Shown: positions 61,301 through 64,000 of the stretch, piece by piece | Layout of the letters: each line of letters opens with the position of its first letter | How positions within the stretch are numbered: the stretch's first letter is position 1 | Origin: VXPQ01 sp964608315 | GTDB lineage: Bacteria; Bacteroidota; Rhodothermia; Rhodothermales; VXPQ01 | DNA length: 64,000 nt | Assembly: GCA_964608315.1 (NCBI GenBank) | Contig: CAZSNF010000007.1 | Span: 62,001-126,000 of the forward strand | Direction: 5' to 3' | Notes under the pieces: model-generated | Told to the model about the DNA's origin: nothing | The model's input: the letters and a program-made list of their open reading frames with translations, nothing else | Databases searched by the model: none | Program-made: the position numbers and the translations under genes

Positions 61301-62710
61301 CTACGGAAAGATTCCCATCTCGTTGTACAGCACGGCGATCTTGTCGATGGCGCTTACGAAGGCCGCCGTGCGCAGATCGGTTTTCAGTCGTTTCGAGATG
61401 TCGTAAATCTCGTTGTAGGCGAACACCATGGTTTCTTCGAGCCCCGAATTGACGATGTCGATTTCGTCGGGCCCATTGCCGATCGTCGCCATCAAGTCCG
61501 GCGATAACGACTTCCCGGTGGCCGTTTCGATGGCGGCCAGCATTTTTTGCTGTGTCTTGCTTTCGAATCGCTTGCTCATGCGCCCGAAACGCACATGGGA
61601 AAGGTTTCGCAGCCATTCGAAATACGACACAGTGACCCCGCCTGCATTGAGATACAGGTCCGGCAGGATGAATACGTTGCGTTTTTGCAGTATGCTGTCT
61701 GCTTCGGACGTGGTTGGCCCGTTTGCGGCTTCGGCAATGATGCGCGCCTGAATGCGTCCTGCATTCTCGCTCGAAATCTGTTCTTCGAGGGCGGCGGGTA
61801 TCAGAATGTCGCAATCCAGTTCAAGCGCTTTCTCGGGGGGTTGGATTATGCGCCCGTCAGGAAACCCCTCGATGCTGCCGTGTTCCTGCCGCCAGGCGCC
61901 TACTTTCTGTACGTCCAGTCCGTCCTCCTTGACGAGCGCGCCGTTCATTTCCGCAATGCCTGTGATGCGTGCGCCGGCTTCCTGGAGATAATACGCTGCG
62001 TGGAACCCCACATTACCCAGACCCTGCACAATGACGCGCTTGCCTTCCAGTCCGACGTCCAGTCCCAGCGCATCCATCGTGTCCTTGTTGTTGCAGGCCT
62101 CGCGGATACCGAAAAAGACCCCTCTGCCGGTGGCTTCCCGGCGTCCGCGTACGCCCCCATGGCCGACCGGTTTTCCGGTCACGCAGGCCGCCGCGTCCAG
62201 CGGGTTGTCAGCGAACTGACTGTACGTATCGAAAACCCACGCCATTTCCCGGGCGCCCGTCCCGTAATCCGGAGCGGGTACGTCGATGCCCGGCCCGATG
62301 AAATTTTTCCGGACCAGTTCGAACGTGTAGCGCCGGGTGATTCGCTCCAGCTCGCGGTTCGAAAAGTTGTTGCGGTTGATTTTGACGCCGCCCTTGGCGC
62401 CGCTGAACGGCACGTCGACCACCGCGCATTTGTAGCTCATCAGGGCGGCCAGCGCCACCACTTCGTCCTTCGACACGGTCGGGGCATAGCGGATGCCTCC
62501 CTTCGACGGGTGCTTGTGATGGCTATGCTCGGCGCGAAACGCCTGAATGACGCGAATAGACCCGTCGTCCCGGACCAGGGGAAATTCCATTGCATAGACG
62601 CTGTTGCACATGCGAATTTGTTCGAGCAGGCCCTCGGGATGCCTGGTGAGGCGGGCCGCCTTCATGAACGATCGGTTTACGTCCCCCAGAAAATCTGATG
62701 TGTGTGGCAT
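61301..62710 (-). CDS. Glu/Leu/Phe/Val dehydrogenase (glutamate dehydrogenase-like)
   Basis: A 469-residue oxidoreductase. The substrate domain has HKHPSKGGIRYAPTVSKDEV, then CAVVDVPFSGAKGG with the catalytic Lys, and DVPAPDYGTGAREMAWVFDT. The NAD(P) domain has VIVQGLGNVGFHAAYYL. This is the glutamate dehydrogenase family (the K-G-G-I-R and P-x-G-x-x-G patterns are complete). Cofactor preference is not clear. The ATG at 62710 (MPHTSDFLG) is chosen; the longer frame to 62845 has no support. It converges on the restriction gene. Confidence 0.88.
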   Translation of the reverse strand: MPHTSDFLGDVNRSFMKAARLTRHPEGLLEQIRMCNSVYAMEFPLVRDDGSIRVIQAFRAEHSHHKHPSKGGIRYAPTVSKDEVVALAALMSYKCAVVDVPFSGAKGGVKINRNNFSNRELERITRRYTFELVRKNFIGPGIDVPAPDYGTGAREMAWVFDTYSQFADNPLDAAACVTGKPVGHGGVRGRREATGRGVFFGIREACNNKDTMDALGLDVGLEGKRVIVQGLGNVGFHAAYYLQEAGARITGIAEMNGALVKEDGLDVQKVGAWRQEHGSIEGFPDGRIIQPPEKALELDCDILIPAALEEQISSENAGRIQARIIAEAANGPTTSEADSILQKRNVFILPDLYLNAGGVTVSYFEWLRNLSHVRFGRMSKRFESKTQQKMLAAIETATGKSLSPDLMATIGNGPDEIDIVNSGLEETMVFAYNEIYDISKRLKTDLRTAAFVSAIDKIAVLYNEMGIFP

Positions 62711-63019
62711 ACGGCAATCTGTATTTTCGGGCAAGGAAGGAAATTTCGCCGCCGCGACCGGGGTTCGTTGCCGGGCCGCTCGCATAATGTTACGATGAAG
62801 CAATGAGAAATATGCAGCGGGCATTCGGGGAGTGCAGGAATTCACGATACGGAGGACAGAATCGGGGGACGGGGGCTATCCTGAATTGTTGCGGCGCGAT
62901 CAGCCCGCAATCTTCTCCGCTGCGGAACCGAGAGCGTATCCCGCAGAGTTAGAGCGGATGTTTTCGGGCGGATTCAACCCGGTCGTTCTGCCTTTTGTCG
63001 AAATGCTTTTTCCTGCATC
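62711..63019. other. Divergent intergenic region
   Basis: About 310 bp between the dehydrogenase and antiporter starts. A short plus-strand frame (62832-63041) overlaps the antiporter start in another frame and has no recognisable content. It probably holds both promoters; no motif is clear. Confidence 0.35.
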
Positions 63020-64000
63020 GTGTCCGCCCTTTTCAGCATAGCAGCGGTTTTCGTACTTGGCGTAAGCGCCCAATGGATTGCGTGGCGGTATCGCGTACCA
63101 TCCATTTTGTTGCTCCTCACGTTCGGTTTTATCGCCGGGCCAGTCACCGGTTTGCTGGATCCGGCGGCGATGCGCGCCGAATGGGTTTTTACGTTCGTGG
63201 CGCTTTCGATCGGGATTATTCTGTTCGAGGGCGGGCTGAGTCTGCGCCTCGACGAACTACGCGAGGTGGGCGGCGCGGTGGGTCGCCTCATCAGTATCGG
63301 CGTATTGATCACCTGGGTTCTTGCGTCGCTCGCTTCCCTGTTCGTGCTGAAGCTGAGCCTGGGTATTTCCTTGCTTATCGGGGCCATTCTGACGGTCACG
63401 GGCCCCACAGTCATCGTTCCCATTCTCCGGCACATCCGGCCCAAGGGGCGCATTGCCGCGCTCGCAAAATGGGAAGGCATTACCATCGACCCGATCGGCG
63501 CGATTCTCGCCTTGCTCGTGCTCGAAACGCTTTTGCTGATCGGCGAGACGGGCGGGGGGACCGTGGGCAGCGTGGCGTCGCATGCGCTCAGTGGATTGTT
63601 GCTGGAATTTTTCGTGGGCGTGGGCGTCGGCGTCGCCGGAGCAGGCATCCTCGTGTTTCTGCTGCGCCGCCGCATGGTGCCGGATTATCTCCAGAATCCA
63701 TTGGCGCTTATGGTCGTCATTGCCGTTTTCGCCGTTTCGGACGCCCTGCAGCCGGAAAGCGGCCTGGTAGCCACGACCACCATGGGTTTTGCGGTTGCGA
63801 ATCAGCGCCTTGTGGCGGTGCGGCGCATTGTGGAGTTCAAGGAAGACTTGCGGGTTTTGCTGATCGCTGCCCTCTTTATTATGCTGGCGGCGCAACTTGA
63901 TCTGACCGATATGCAATACATAGGCTGGGAGGCCATAGTCTTCCTGCTTATCCTGATGTTGCTTGTGCGCCCCGCTGCGGTTTTTGTGTCGATGCTCGGT
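63020..64000 (+). CDS. Cation:proton antiporter (CPA1/NhaP-like), N-terminal part
   Basis: An open frame of 327 codons running off the window end without a stop. GTG at 63020 (VSALFSIAAVFVLGVSAQWI) is a possible start; no ATG is in frame nearby. Blocks include YRVPSILLLLTFGFIAGPVT, SIGIILFEGGLSLRLDELR, TVTGPTVIVPILRHIRPKGR and KWEGITIDPIGAILALLVLE. These match the Na+/H+ exchanger family with the conserved Asp in the EGITIDP region. About nine membrane segments are visible. It differs clearly from the antiporter at 47438-48835. Ion unknown; the C-terminus is outside the window. Confidence 0.82.
   Translation, partial: MSALFSIAAVFVLGVSAQWIAWRYRVPSILLLLTFGFIAGPVTGLLDPAAMRAEWVFTFVALSIGIILFEGGLSLRLDELREVGGAVGRLISIGVLITWVLASLASLFVLKLSLGISLLIGAILTVTGPTVIVPILRHIRPKGRIAALAKWEGITIDPIGAILALLVLETLLLIGETGGGTVGSVASHALSGLLLEFFVGVGVGVAGAGILVFLLRRRMVPDYLQNPLALMVVIAVFAVSDALQPESGLVATTTMGFAVANQRLVAVRRIVEFKEDLRVLLIAALFIMLAAQLDLTDMQYIGWEAIVFLLILMLLVRPAAVFVSMLG

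Noticed and set aside
1..64000. tRNA or rRNA genes
   Set aside because: None was recognised by eye on either strand; a covariance-model scan would be needed to exclude short tRNAs.

Overview
The window is a GC-rich bacterial chromosome segment with one 100-N assembly gap (49744-49843). It looks like a member of the Bacteroidota/Rhodothermota group, possibly a Rhodothermales-like lineage. The pointers are a PorX-type response regulator with a PglZ domain, a large secreted protein ending in a type IX secretion (T9SS) sorting domain, a Rho factor with a long Arg/Pro-rich N-terminal insertion, the division and cell-wall gene order typical of that group, and few clear Shine-Dalgarno sequences. This assignment is inference from gene content; no rRNA or tRNA gene was recognised.

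Layout. 1-1.6 kb holds the 3' end of an RNA-ligase-like gene, an insertion-sequence end, paired AT-rich palindromes and a small coiled-coil membrane protein with a decayed tandem copy. 1.9-17.2 kb is a complete division/cell-wall (dcw) operon on the plus strand: mraZ, rsmH, ftsL, ftsI, murE, mraY, murD, ftsW, murG, murC, ftsQ, ftsA, ftsZ, mostly joined by ATGA overlaps; murF and ddl are absent. It is followed by an unusual hydrolase-like membrane protein. 19.2-28.7 kb is a minus-strand run: glycosyltransferase, MlaC-like lipid carrier, TolC-like outer-membrane protein, HAD phosphatase, rho, folC, tsaE, porX. 28.9-33.1 kb has phosphoglucomutase, an O-methyltransferase and a secreted amidohydrolase.

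33.1-41 kb is an accessory region. It has two nuclease-like genes (one Mrr-type, one with a QxK-type core), each beside a copy of the same 0.85-kb duplicated module that encodes a small membrane coiled-coil protein. It also has a lipoprotein behind a G12 tract, C-tracts of different length, a 156-bp tandem array of TATGCA palindromes, ruvA, and a deleted DUF262/DUF1524 (GmrSD-like) gene. 41-52 kb has a biotin carboxylase, a MerA-like flavoprotein, a paired bacterial PH-domain operon, a CPA-type antiporter, a TfoX C-terminal-domain protein, a heptad-repeat gene spanning the assembly gap, and CCA tRNA nucleotidyltransferase. 52-64 kb has the T9SS cargo protein, a B12-dependent ribonucleotide reductase, a two-gene restriction-modification system, a Glu/Leu-type dehydrogenase and the start of another antiporter that runs off the end.

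Two families of short non-autonomous elements are scattered through the window. Family A has GGATACTCTGATT-like ends and makes 4-bp target duplications; full copies are about 255 bp, with 122-bp and 37-bp deletion forms. One copy interrupts one of the duplicated membrane-protein genes, whose paralogue preserves the empty site. Family B has GGGCCTGTTAATACTATGCAGC-like ends and two 265-bp copies in opposite orientation. These elements and the paired palindromes next to the coiled-coil genes are the least explained structures seen here.
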